From Desulfobacterales bacterium (GTDB lineage: Bacteria; Desulfobacterota; Desulfobacteria; Desulfobacterales; Desulfobacteraceae), in NCBI GenBank assembly GCA_022361135.1, contig JAKSBM010000276.1:1-7796 (forward strand): a DNA stretch of 7,796 bases, given 5' to 3'. Of the stretch, positions 1 through 6,877 are shown in pieces. Position 1 is the first letter of the stretch, and every line of letters begins with the position of its first letter. The position numbers and the translations under genes are program-made. The notes beneath the pieces are model-generated. The model made no database searches and had not been told where the DNA came from. It was given only the letters and a program-made list of their open reading frames with translations.

Positions 1-2891
1 ACCATTTTTACCCCGTGGATGAATGGACCCTGGAGCTGGACGGGCAGCGCCCGGGCCGGGTCCGCTTCCCCGTTGAAAACGGGGGGTACCGCCTGGAAAT
101 CCGGGACCCGGCCACGGGCCAGGTCAGCCGCAGCGACATCTGGGCGGGCTGGCGGCCGGACCAGGGCCAGGCACTAAACCGCCCCGACCGGGTGGACATG
201 GGCCTGGACAAGCGCAGCTACGGGGCCGGTGAAACAGCCCGGGTCACCCTGAAATCCCCGGAAGGAGGGAGGGGCTACATCTTTGTGGAAGGGAACCAGC
301 CCCTTTACATGGCCCCAGTCACCCTCCCCCCGGAGGGAGCCACCGTGGAAATTCCGGTGAAGCCGGAATGGAACCGCCACGACCTCCACATCTCCGCCTT
401 CATTGTCCGCCCGGGAGATCCCCGGGCCGCCCACCTGCCCAAGCGGAGTGTGGGCAGGGTCCACCTCCCCCTGGACCGGGAAAGCCGCCGCCTGGAGCTG
501 GACATCCAACTTCCCCCCAAATTGGAAGGGGGACGCCGCATTGGGGTACCGGTGAAGGTGACCCTCCCCCAGGGCCTGTCCCGGGAGAAGGTGCAGGTGG
601 TCCTGGCCGCCGTGGACGAAGGGGTTCTCAACCTCACCCGGTTTAAAACCCCGTCGGCATTTGACTATTTTTTCCAGCCCCGCAGCCCCGGGGTGGAACT
701 CCAGGATGTTTTCCAGAAACTCATTGAATCCAACGACGGTCCCCAGGCCAGGCACCGGTTCGGGGGCGACGCGCCGGGCCTCACCCGTGGGGGGGACAAG
801 CCGGCCACCGATGTACGCATCGTCTCCCTGAGCCCGGCCCCCCAGGGTCTGGACCAGGACGGGCTGGCCCATTTTGAATTGGATATCCCCGAATTCAACG
901 GCCAGCTCCGCCTCATGGCCCTGGCATTTTCCCCGGATCAATTCGGATCCGCGGACCAGGACCTGACCCTGGCCTCCCCCCTGGTCACCCAGATGGCCCT
1001 GCCCCGGTTCCTGGCCTGGGGGGATGAAAGCCGCCTGGTCCTGGACCTCCACAATCTCAGCGGCCTGGATCAAATGCTGAACCTGGAATTAAAATTCAAG
1101 GGCCCCATCTCTCCCACGGGCCCCTCCACCCTGGAGATTCCATTGGCCAGGGATGAAAAACAAAGCCTGATCATCCCGGTGAAGGCTGCCCATGCCACCG
1201 GCCGCAGTCAGATAGAAATCCATATCACCGGCCTGGAGGTGAACCAGGAAAAAAGGGAAATCCAACGGAGTTGGTTCCTGGATACCCGTCCTTCCCATCC
1301 CCCCCAGACCATCGCATTCCATAAAACCCTGGATCCGGGGGAAAAATTCACCCTGCCCAAACAGGCCTGGGAAAAACTGGTGCCCACCTCCCGGTTGGCC
1401 CGCCTCAGCCTGGGGAGTATCCCCCCCCTGAACACGGCGGACCACATCCGGGAACTCCGGGCCTATCCCTATGGTTGCCTGGAACAGACCATTTCCGGTC
1501 TCTTCCCCTTTGTCATCCTCTCAAATGCTGAAATGGAAAAACTGGGAATTGCCCCGGATCCCAAGGCTCCGGAGAAAATTCGCCTGGGCATCCAGCGTCT
1601 CCTGGAAAAGCAAAAGGCCGGAGGAGGTTTTGGCCTCTGGGACAGCCAAGGCCGGGAGGAACCCTGGCTCACGGCATATGCGGCCCATTTTTTCCTCCTG
1701 GCCCGCCAGGCGGGATACGAAATCCCCGAAGCTGCGTTGAAGCGGACACTGAAGCGCTTGCTCACCTATGTACGCCGCCCCCGGAACATCCCGGTGGGGT
1801 GGGGGGACGCCACCCTGACCCGGGCCAATGTCCGGGCCTATGCCGCCTTTGTCCTGGCCCACACCCGGAACCTCACCCTGGGGGATGCCCGGTCCACGGC
1901 CCGGGCCGCCACCCCCCACCTGAAATCCAGCCTGGGCCATATCCACATGGGACTGGCCCTCCTCCTCACCGGGGATACCTCCGCCGCCCAAAAAGCCCTG
2001 AACCGGGCCGCCATCACCCGGCGGGGGGACAAGCTGCCCCACATGGGAGATTACGGGTCGGATGTCCGGGACTTTGCCATGGCCTATGCCCTTTTGGACT
2101 ATGCCCCGGACTTTAGCAAACGGGATCTTTTCCTCCACGAACTCAACCGCGAACTAAAGGACCGGGACTACCTGAGCACCCAGGAACGCAATGGATTGGT
2201 CATGGCGGGAACAGCCCGCCTCCGGGCCGTTCAGTCCCCCTGGCAGGCCAGGTTAACCACGGCCGCCGGCAACCGGACCCTGGGCCACGACACCCCGTCC
2301 CCGGGGGAACTCCGGGGCCATGACCTGGACCAGGGCTTGACCCTGACCAATGGCGGGCAAAGCCCCCTCTATGTCAACCTCAGCCTGGCCGGCATTCCCT
2401 CTGAACCCAGCCCCCCCATCACCACGGGGGCCAAAATCCAGCGGCAATACCTGGACCTCAACGGCACCCCCATAAAGGACCTGGGCCAGTTGGCCCCCGG
2501 GGACCGCATCCTCACGGCCCTGACCATTGATCCCCAGGTCAACATGCCCCATGCCCTGGTGGTGGACCTGCTGCCCGCAGGGCTGGAACTCTCCGACCCG
2601 GCCCTGGCCAACAGCCCCGCCATTGACGACATCAAAATCCATGGCAAGACCATCCGCCAATGGCACCACCCCGGCGGCCATTCCGGCCTCGCCCACGCCG
2701 AATACCGGGACGACCGTTTTGTGGCTGCCATCCCCCTGTTCAAGGGGCGGACATCCCATCTGTTTTATGCCGCCCAACTGATCCATCCGGGCCAATTTAA
2801 GGTGCCGCCCCCCCTGGTGGAGGACATGTATCTGCCCGAACTCCGGGGCCAGGGCCGGACCGGTGCCCCCTGGGTAATTCCGGCACCGTGA
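1..2891 (+). CDS. yfhM: Alpha-2-macroglobulin family protein (YfhM type), C-terminal part; 5' end outside window
   Basis: This is the C-terminal part of a bacterial alpha-2-macroglobulin, a periplasmic, usually lipid-anchored protease trap. The reading frame is open from base 3 with no stop, so the GTG at 15 is probably internal and about 960 residues are visible. Family members usually have 1500-1900 residues, so the signal peptide and first macroglobulin domains lie upstream. Numbering from that GTG, residues 55-250 resemble the bait-region domain, with AAVDEGVLNLTRFKTP near 198-213 and the bait-like stretch LQDVFQKLIESNDG just after. Residues 265-350 match the A2M (MG7) domain. The thioester motif CLEQ (C488, Q491) opens an alpha-helical thioester domain running to about 770, with GGGFGLW and a late YLSTQERNGLVMAG segment. 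The last 120 residues, ending near DMYLPELRG, are the terminal macroglobulin domain. The stop overlaps the next gene, pbpC, its usual partner. Domain assignment is by motif recognition, and the symbol is given by family and context. Confidence 0.93.
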   Translation, partial: HFYPVDEWTLELDGQRPGRVRFPVENGGYRLEIRDPATGQVSRSDIWAGWRPDQGQALNRPDRVDMGLDKRSYGAGETARVTLKSPEGGRGYIFVEGNQPLYMAPVTLPPEGATVEIPVKPEWNRHDLHISAFIVRPGDPRAAHLPKRSVGRVHLPLDRESRRLELDIQLPPKLEGGRRIGVPVKVTLPQGLSREKVQVVLAAVDEGVLNLTRFKTPSAFDYFFQPRSPGVELQDVFQKLIESNDGPQARHRFGGDAPGLTRGGDKPATDVRIVSLSPAPQGLDQDGLAHFELDIPEFNGQLRLMALAFSPDQFGSADQDLTLASPLVTQMALPRFLAWGDESRLVLDLHNLSGLDQMLNLELKFKGPISPTGPSTLEIPLARDEKQSLIIPVKAAHATGRSQIEIHITGLEVNQEKREIQRSWFLDTRPSHPPQTIAFHKTLDPGEKFTLPKQAWEKLVPTSRLARLSLGSIPPLNTADHIRELRAYPYGCLEQTISGLFPFVILSNAEMEKLGIAPDPKAPEKIRLGIQRLLEKQKAGGGFGLWDSQGREEPWLTAYAAHFFLLARQAGYEIPEAALKRTLKRLLTYVRRPRNIPVGWGDATLTRANVRAYAAFVLAHTRNLTLGDARSTARAATPHLKSSLGHIHMGLALLLTGDTSAAQKALNRAAITRRGDKLPHMGDYGSDVRDFAMAYALLDYAPDFSKRDLFLHELNRELKDRDYLSTQERNGLVMAGTARLRAVQSPWQARLTTAAGNRTLGHDTPSPGELRGHDLDQGLTLTNGGQSPLYVNLSLAGIPSEPSPPITTGAKIQRQYLDLNGTPIKDLGQLAPGDRILTALTIDPQVNMPHALVVDLLPAGLELSDPALANSPAIDDIKIHGKTIRQWHHPGGHSGLAHAEYRDDRFVAAIPLFKGRTSHLFYAAQLIHPGQFKVPPPLVEDMYLPELRGQGRTGAPWVIPAP

Positions 2892-5266
2892 CCCCGGAAG
2901 CCCCCAACCCGGCCCCCCTGACTGCCGCCCCACCAACGCCCCCCACTCCGGAAACACCCACGGGGGGCCGGGTGAACTGGAATCCAATGAAGTGGGGGCT
3001 GGGACTATTCCTGGCCCTGATCCTGATCCCGTTGGCTCTGGATCACATTTTCCCGCCCCGGCTGGGCCAACGCCCCGTATCCACCGTGGTCACGGCCCGG
3101 GACGGCAGTCCCCTGCGGACCTTTGCCGACCCCACCGGGGTGTGGCGCTACCCCGTCGCCCCGGACCGGGTTTCCCCCCTTTACCTGGAAGCCCTGATCG
3201 CCTACGAAGACCGGTTTTTCTACCACCATCCCGGGGTCAATCCCCTGGCCGTGGCCCGGGCCCTGGTCCAAAACCTGGGCCAGGGGCGCATCGTTTCCGG
3301 CGGATCCACCCTGACCATGCAGACGGCTCGAATCCTCTTTCCCCGACGGGGAAAAACCGGCCCCCTGGCTGCCTGGCTCAACAAGGCCACCCAAACCCTC
3401 CGGGCCCTGCAATTGGAATGGCGATACAGCAAAAATGAAATCCTGGCCCTCTACCTCACCCATGCCCCCTTTGGGGGAAATATCCAGGGAGTATGGGCCG
3501 CCAGTTACACCTACCTGGGCAAGGGACCCGAGGAGTTGAGCCGGGCCGAGGCCGCCCTCCTGGCCGTCCTCCCCCAGGCCCCCAGCCGATTCCGGCCCGA
3601 CCGCCATCCCCAACGGGCCCAGGGGGCCCGGGACAAGGTTCTGGACCGGTTGGCCGAATTTAAAGTCTGGTCCCGGGAAGAAGTGAACGCAGCCAAAATG
3701 GAACCGGTGAATGCCTTCCGCTTTGCCCCTCCCTGCCTGGCCCCCCTGGCGGCCCGGCGCCTGCGCAACACCCATCCCAACCAAGCCGTGATCCACTCCT
3801 GCCTGGATTACGATCTCCAAATCCACACCGAGGACTTGCTGCGCCGCCACATGGTCGCCCCCCGCCAGTCCGGTGCCGTGTTGGCGACGGACCTCCGGGA
3901 CCTGGCCGTCCGGGTCTATGCCGGCTCCGGGGACTTTACCAATGCCCTGGGGGCGGGCCAAGTGGACATGGTCACGGCCCTGCGATCCCCGGGATCCACC
4001 CTAAAGCCCTTTATCTACGGCATGGCCATTGAACAGGGATTGATCCACTCCCATTCCCTTCTCATGGACAGCCCCCGCCACCGCAGCCGGTATGCCCCGG
4101 CCAATTTCACCGGGGGATTCCTGGGCCCGGTGACGGCCACACAGGCCCTGCGCCTTTCCCTGAACGTCCCGGCGGTCCAGGTTTTGGAATCCCTGGGCCC
4201 CCTCCCCTTCCATGACCGGCTGAAACATGCCGGGGCCCGCATGGCACTGAGGGGAAAACCCAACCTCAGTTTGGCCCTGGGGGGCATGGGCACCAACCTG
4301 GAGTCCCTGGCTACCCTGTACACGGCCCTGGGGCGGGCCGGCCAGGCCGGCTCCCTGCGCCTTACCCCGGATAGTCCCGTGACCCAACGCTTTCTCATGG
4401 CTCCGGGGGCTGCATATATCGTTAAACAAATGCTCACCCGATCCCTGCCGGGCCGGGGGGGACTATTGCCCCTGTCCGGGGGCCGGCCCATGGCCTGGAA
4501 AACCGGGACCAGCTATGGATTCCGGGATGCCTGGGCCCTGGGAATCGCCGGGAACTGGCTGGTCGGGGTCTGGATGGGTCGCCCCGACGGCACCCCCTCG
4601 CCCGGGCAATACGGGGCCGTCACCGCCCTCCCCCTGCTCCAGCAGGTCATGGACAGCCTTCCCCCCAATGCCGCCCCCCCGTCCCGGCCCCAAACCGTGG
4701 ACCGTCAAACCATAGCCTGGCCCTCGGGACTGGCAATTGACCGGGATCCGGGCCCAGGCTTCCAACGCCACCATGCCTGGATTTTCAAGGGGCAGATTCC
4801 CCCCACCCAATGGCAAAACCAGGCCCTGGTCCAAAGGATATGGGTGGATGACCAGGGCCTCCGGGCCACCCCCCAATGCGGGGGAACCCACACCCGGGAA
4901 TTCGCCCTCTGGCCCCCCCCGGCCCGATCCTGGCTCCCCCCCCAATGGCGAAACCAAAGGCTGATCCCAAACCCATCTCCAGCCTGCCCGGATATCGCCG
5001 CCCTGGCCCCCTCCCCCCTGGAGATCACAATCCCGGCCCCGGACAGTCGGCTCACCCGCCCCCCGGGCCAGAACCCGGCTCCCCGCATCCCCCTGGAGGC
5101 CACCGGCGGCCGGGGAAAATGCAGCTGGTTCCTCAATGGAACGCCCCTGCCTGAAGAGAGTCGAGACTTTGCCATGCCCCGGCCCGGGAGATACCAACTC
5201 ATTGTGGTGGACGAAACCGGAAACCTGGACCAGATTCATTTTGAGGTCATGGCCCTGGCGCCTTGA
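2888..5266 (+). CDS. pbpC: Penicillin-binding protein 1C (bifunctional transglycosylase/transpeptidase)
   Basis: PBP1C is an inner-membrane enzyme that polymerises lipid II into glycan strands and carries a penicillin-binding transpeptidase fold in the periplasm. In the 792-residue product, a Pro/Thr-rich cytoplasmic tail (1-33) precedes one membrane anchor (about 36-53). The GT51 domain follows, with EDRFFYHHPG holding the catalytic Glu107, GGSTLTMQ at 138-145, and LALYLTHAPFGGNIQG near 186-201. The transpeptidase domain has the SXXK motif STLK (Ser370), SLN at 424-426 and KTGTSYG from 538. Residues from about 705 form the C-terminal BiPBP_C domain typical of PBP1C. All catalytic motifs are intact and the length is normal. 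The GTG start at 2888 overlaps the macroglobulin stop (GTGA), which suggests translational coupling, although no good ribosome-binding site precedes it. GTG 2972, behind a G6 run, or ATG 2987 would give a shorter tail. The assignment is very secure; the start is not. Confidence 0.96.
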   Translation: MTPEAPNPAPLTAAPPTPPTPETPTGGRVNWNPMKWGLGLFLALILIPLALDHIFPPRLGQRPVSTVVTARDGSPLRTFADPTGVWRYPVAPDRVSPLYLEALIAYEDRFFYHHPGVNPLAVARALVQNLGQGRIVSGGSTLTMQTARILFPRRGKTGPLAAWLNKATQTLRALQLEWRYSKNEILALYLTHAPFGGNIQGVWAASYTYLGKGPEELSRAEAALLAVLPQAPSRFRPDRHPQRAQGARDKVLDRLAEFKVWSREEVNAAKMEPVNAFRFAPPCLAPLAARRLRNTHPNQAVIHSCLDYDLQIHTEDLLRRHMVAPRQSGAVLATDLRDLAVRVYAGSGDFTNALGAGQVDMVTALRSPGSTLKPFIYGMAIEQGLIHSHSLLMDSPRHRSRYAPANFTGGFLGPVTATQALRLSLNVPAVQVLESLGPLPFHDRLKHAGARMALRGKPNLSLALGGMGTNLESLATLYTALGRAGQAGSLRLTPDSPVTQRFLMAPGAAYIVKQMLTRSLPGRGGLLPLSGGRPMAWKTGTSYGFRDAWALGIAGNWLVGVWMGRPDGTPSPGQYGAVTALPLLQQVMDSLPPNAAPPSRPQTVDRQTIAWPSGLAIDRDPGPGFQRHHAWIFKGQIPPTQWQNQALVQRIWVDDQGLRATPQCGGTHTREFALWPPPARSWLPPQWRNQRLIPNPSPACPDIAALAPSPLEITIPAPDSRLTRPPGQNPAPRIPLEATGGRGKCSWFLNGTPLPEESRDFAMPRPGRYQLIVVDETGNLDQIHFEVMALAP
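4806..4956 (+). repeat. Pair of 16-nt direct repeats inside pbpC
   Basis: CCCAATGGCAAAACCA at 4806-4821 recurs at 4941-4956 with one change (A to G). The copies start 135 bases apart and lie in the same reading frame. They encode the similar peptides PPTQWQNQALVQR (residues 638-650) and PPQWRNQRLIP (684-694) between the transpeptidase and BiPBP_C domains. This may be an ancient small duplication or chance similarity in a Pro/Gln/Trp-rich linker. Confidence 0.5.
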
Positions 5267-5282
5267 ATCCAGGTCAGGAAAA

Positions 5283-5347
5283 CTCAAAAACAATATGGCC
5301 GTTCTCAAAAATATGGTTCGAAACCATGGGCGATCTTCACGATGGTT
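5283..5347. repeat. AT-rich patch with direct and inverted repeats downstream of pbpC
   Basis: Just after pbpC the base composition turns AT-rich. CTCAAAAACAATATGG (5283-5298) is followed 21 bases later by the related CTCAAAAATATGG (5304-5316), differing by a CAA insertion. ATGGTT (5313-5318) can pair with AACCAT (5322-5327) across a 3-base loop, and a second ATGGTT (5342-5347) could compete for the same AACCAT. No T-run follows, so this is not a canonical terminator. A 37-codon frame from ATG 5295 to TGA 5408 crosses the patch, but no ribosome-binding site is placed to serve it. No function is assigned. Confidence 0.4.
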
Positions 5348-5403
5348 TAAACGTCTTCCAACAGGGTTGACCGTCGAATTTGCCAACCACGCCCGGAGGG
5401 TCA

Positions 5404-5495
5404 GGTGATGGCGGGGGGGCCAGAGTCCTTCGCAGGCGTTGCGGTCAGGACGACCGCAACGGTGGTAGGGGAATTTTCCTCCCCCCGTCATCGCC
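5404..5495. repeat. Large imperfect palindrome with nested perfect hairpin (structured intergenic element)
   Basis: Bases 5404-5418 (GGTGATGGCGGGGGG) can pair with 5481-5495 (CCCCCCGTCATCGCC) over 15 positions, of which two are G-U wobbles (5406/5493 and 5411/5488) and none is a mismatch. Inside it, CGTTGCGGTC (5437-5446) and GACCGCAACG (5452-5461) form a perfect 10-bp stem with a 5-base loop AGGAC. The arms are fully complementary only as RNA, but a transcript of either strand could fold similarly. No T-run follows, so this is not a textbook intrinsic terminator. Lying between the ends of two converging operons, it could be a REP-like palindrome, an mRNA 3'-end stabiliser, a bidirectional transcription barrier or a non-coding RNA. 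The pairing is seen directly; the role is unknown. Confidence 0.6.
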
Positions 5496-5502
5496 GGTGG
5501 GG

Positions 5503-5550
5503 ACCTTCCAATCAAATGGAAGAAGGCCCATTCAATGGGAAGGTTATTTT
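5503..5550 (+). terminator. Possible rho-independent terminator for the yfhM-pbpC operon
   Basis: ACCTTCC (5503-5509) is complementary to GGAAGGT (5538-5544), and the downstream arm runs into a short TATTTT tail ending at 5550. The 28-base interior can itself fold as CCCAT/ATGGG (5527-5531 with 5535-5539), or a competing hairpin CTTCCA/TGGAAG (5505-5510 with 5517-5522) can form. It lies about 240 bases beyond the pbpC stop and the T-tail is weak, so the call is tentative. Confidence 0.35.
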
Positions 5551-5565
5551 AAGAATCACCATAGA

Positions 5566-5587
5566 GGAGCGTGGCCCATGACGCTCC
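5566..5587 (-). terminator. Hairpin just downstream of the racemase gene, possible minus-strand terminator
   Basis: GGAGCGT (5566-5572) and ACGCTCC (5581-5587) form a perfect 7-bp stem with an 8-base loop. On the minus strand the hairpin begins about 20 bases after the racemase stop codon, where a terminator for the three-gene operon would be expected. The sequence after it is only moderately T-rich, without a proper T-run. It may be a weak intrinsic terminator or an mRNA 3'-end stem. Confidence 0.35.
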
Positions 5588-5607
5588 AGGTGCAAAGGAG
5601 AAGGGTT

Positions 5608-6312
5608 TCATTGCGCCAGGGCCCAATCAACGGCGGCCCGGGCATGAATAATGGCGGTGTCAAAGAGGGGGATGTCGGTGACCTCGGAGGTGAGGAGGAG
5701 GCCGATTTCCGTGCAGCCCAGGAGAATGGCCCGGCTGCCTTGGCGGGTGAGGTCTTCGGCCACCTGTTTGTAGAATGCCTGGGACTCCGGGCGGATAATC
5801 CCCCGGACCAATTCATGGAAAATAATATGGTCGATCCGTTGGCGTTGGGCTTGATCCGGAATATCCACTCCCAGACCGAAACTGTCCGCCAGCCGTTTTC
5901 GGTAAAAATCCTGTTCCATGGTATAGGCCGTGCCCAGGAGGCCCACCCGATCAATGCCCTGGTCCACCAGGGCCCGGCCCGCAGCATCGGCAATGTGAAG
6001 GAGGGGGATATCCAGCCGGGCCGCCACCTGGGGAGCCACCCGGTGCATGGTATTGGTGCAGATGAGGATGACGCCGGCGCCGGCACGGGCCAGGGTTTCG
6101 GCGGAATGGACCATGATGTCCTCCAGGGCCTGCCAATCCTCCCCTGCCATGGCCCGGGTGATGGATTCAAAATCCAGGCTGTGGAGGAGGATGTGGGCGG
6201 AATGGTTCCCCCCCATGCGGGATTGGATTTCCCGGTTCAATACCTGGTAATAGATGAGGGTGCTCTCCCAGCTCATACCCCCGATGAGGCCAATGGGCTT
6301 GTTATTTTTCAT
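5608..6312 (-). CDS. Aspartate/glutamate racemase family protein (YgeA type)
   Basis: This 234-residue cytosolic protein belongs to the PLP-independent Asp/Glu racemase superfamily, which interconverts L- and D-amino acids by two-base proton exchange. It opens with IGLIGGMSWEST (residues 7-18). The first active-site motif is ILICTNTMH (Cys85, Thr86) and the second is LLGCTEIGLL (Cys200, Glu202). LLGTAYTMEQDFYRKRL near 125-141 is also typical of the YgeA/RacD branch. Length is normal and both cysteines are present, so it should be active. The substrate (aspartate, glutamate or broader) cannot be read from sequence. ATG 6312 was chosen because GGGGAG lies six bases upstream and the conserved N-terminus begins there; a longer in-frame extension to 6474 would only overlap the preceding gene. 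The start overlaps the GDYXXLXY gene by 11 bases, implying translational coupling. D-amino acids could feed wall metabolism, but that is inference. Confidence 0.93.
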   Translation of the reverse strand: MKNNKPIGLIGGMSWESTLIYYQVLNREIQSRMGGNHSAHILLHSLDFESITRAMAGEDWQALEDIMVHSAETLARAGAGVILICTNTMHRVAPQVAARLDIPLLHIADAAGRALVDQGIDRVGLLGTAYTMEQDFYRKRLADSFGLGVDIPDQAQRQRIDHIIFHELVRGIIRPESQAFYKQVAEDLTRQGSRAILLGCTEIGLLLTSEVTDIPLFDTAIIHARAAVDWALAQ

Positions 6313-6877
6313 TTGTTTCTCCCCGGGCTTCCACATTCCCCAGGACCGCCCGTCCGTTGGGGGCCACCCAAATGCGGGCCACCCCGGTTTCAGCCAATTG
6401 TTTCTCCAGGGCCAGGGCCCTTTCCGGAGGGGCGAAAAAGGCTTCGATGCCATAGGTGACGGGATACGCCCCATTTCGAATCAACCGCGTGGCATCCAGG
6501 CGCCCCCGGATGAACAGCCCGCTGTCCGGCCGCTTTTTGGAAATGCCCTGGTATTGGTAAAGCCCGTCCGCTCCCGCTGCCAACCGAACATAGAGACGCT
6601 CATGGGGGCGGGGATGGGGAAAGAGGGCCCTGACATCGGCGGCGGGAATCCGGGAGATATCATAGCCCAGGCGGGCATAATTTCCCCGGAAAAGACTCCG
6701 GGGATCCACGGGCCGGGTGGCCAGGCGGATTTCCGTGCCCGTCCACAGGGGGAGGTGGGCCGAGCCCCAGACCCCGAACATGACCAGGGCCTGGAATAGA
6801 ATCACCCCACCCATAAGGAAGAAAAAAAAGCGGGAGAGTTGAAATTCCCCAAGACCCTTGCGACAAAAATTATCCAT
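6302..6877 (-). CDS. GDYXXLXY-domain membrane-anchored protein
   Basis: The 191-residue product has a short basic N-terminus, one strongly hydrophobic segment (about 17-37, with FFFFLMGGVILFQ) and a soluble domain that probably faces the periplasm. That domain carries RGNYARLGYDIS (core GNYARLGY, residues 65-72), the signature of the GDYXXLXY family with Asn in place of Asp. It also has YGIEAFFAP near 142-150, another family-typical segment. Family function is unknown. Members are usually encoded beside DUF2157 or DUF4401 membrane proteins or fused to them, and the gene immediately upstream here is such a protein. ATG 6877 overlaps the upstream stop by 8 bases and the 3' end overlaps the racemase start by 11 bases. 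A G8 run ending three bases before the ATG is the only ribosome-binding-like sequence. A run of eight T (6822-6829, A on the plus strand) encodes part of the Phe cluster. Confidence 0.88.
   Translation of the reverse strand: MDNFCRKGLGEFQLSRFFFFLMGGVILFQALVMFGVWGSAHLPLWTGTEIRLATRPVDPRSLFRGNYARLGYDISRIPAADVRALFPHPRPHERLYVRLAAGADGLYQYQGISKKRPDSGLFIRGRLDATRLIRNGAYPVTYGIEAFFAPPERALALEKQLAETGVARIWVAPNGRAVLGNVEARGETNEK
6319..6324 (-). promoter_or_regulatory. Ribosome-binding site of the racemase gene
   Basis: On the minus strand GGGGAG is followed by six bases (AAACAA) and ATG 6312. It lies inside the 3' end of the GDYXXLXY coding sequence and decides the racemase start. Its position also supports translational coupling between the two genes. 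Confidence 0.7.

Noticed and set aside
15..17. GTG at 15 as the true start of the macroglobulin gene
   Set aside because: The frame is open to base 3, the product would lack a signal peptide, and family members have hundreds of residues before this region.
174..1073. A 299-codon minus-strand open frame opposite yfhM
   Set aside because: It is a compositional shadow; the plus-strand reading has recognisable macroglobulin domains.
3005..3961. A 318-codon minus-strand open frame opposite the GT51 domain of pbpC
   Set aside because: The opposite strand encodes conserved catalytic motifs. This frame's Gly/Gln/Asp/Pro-rich product resembles no family.
5437..5468. Canonical REP element, because GTAG (5465-5468) lies near the inner palindrome
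   Set aside because: GTAG is on the 3' side on the plus strand and three bases away, not directly 5' of the palindrome as in classical REPs. No second copy is in the window.
4463..5515. A 350-codon minus-strand open frame opposite the pbpC 3' half
   Set aside because: It is a shadow of the PBP1C codons, low in complexity (Gly/Pro/Arg) and without motifs; it runs through the large palindrome.
5380..6459. A 359-codon plus-strand open frame across the racemase region
   Set aside because: It is antisense to a gene with clear Asp/Glu racemase motifs. Its translation is Gly/Pro/His-rich without recognisable domains, as expected for the mirror of GC-rich codons.
6313..6474. N-terminal extension of the racemase to ATG 6474
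   Set aside because: It would overlap the GDYXXLXY gene by more than 170 bases. It adds non-conserved Trp/Pro-rich residues and ignores the well-spaced ribosome-binding site before ATG 6312.
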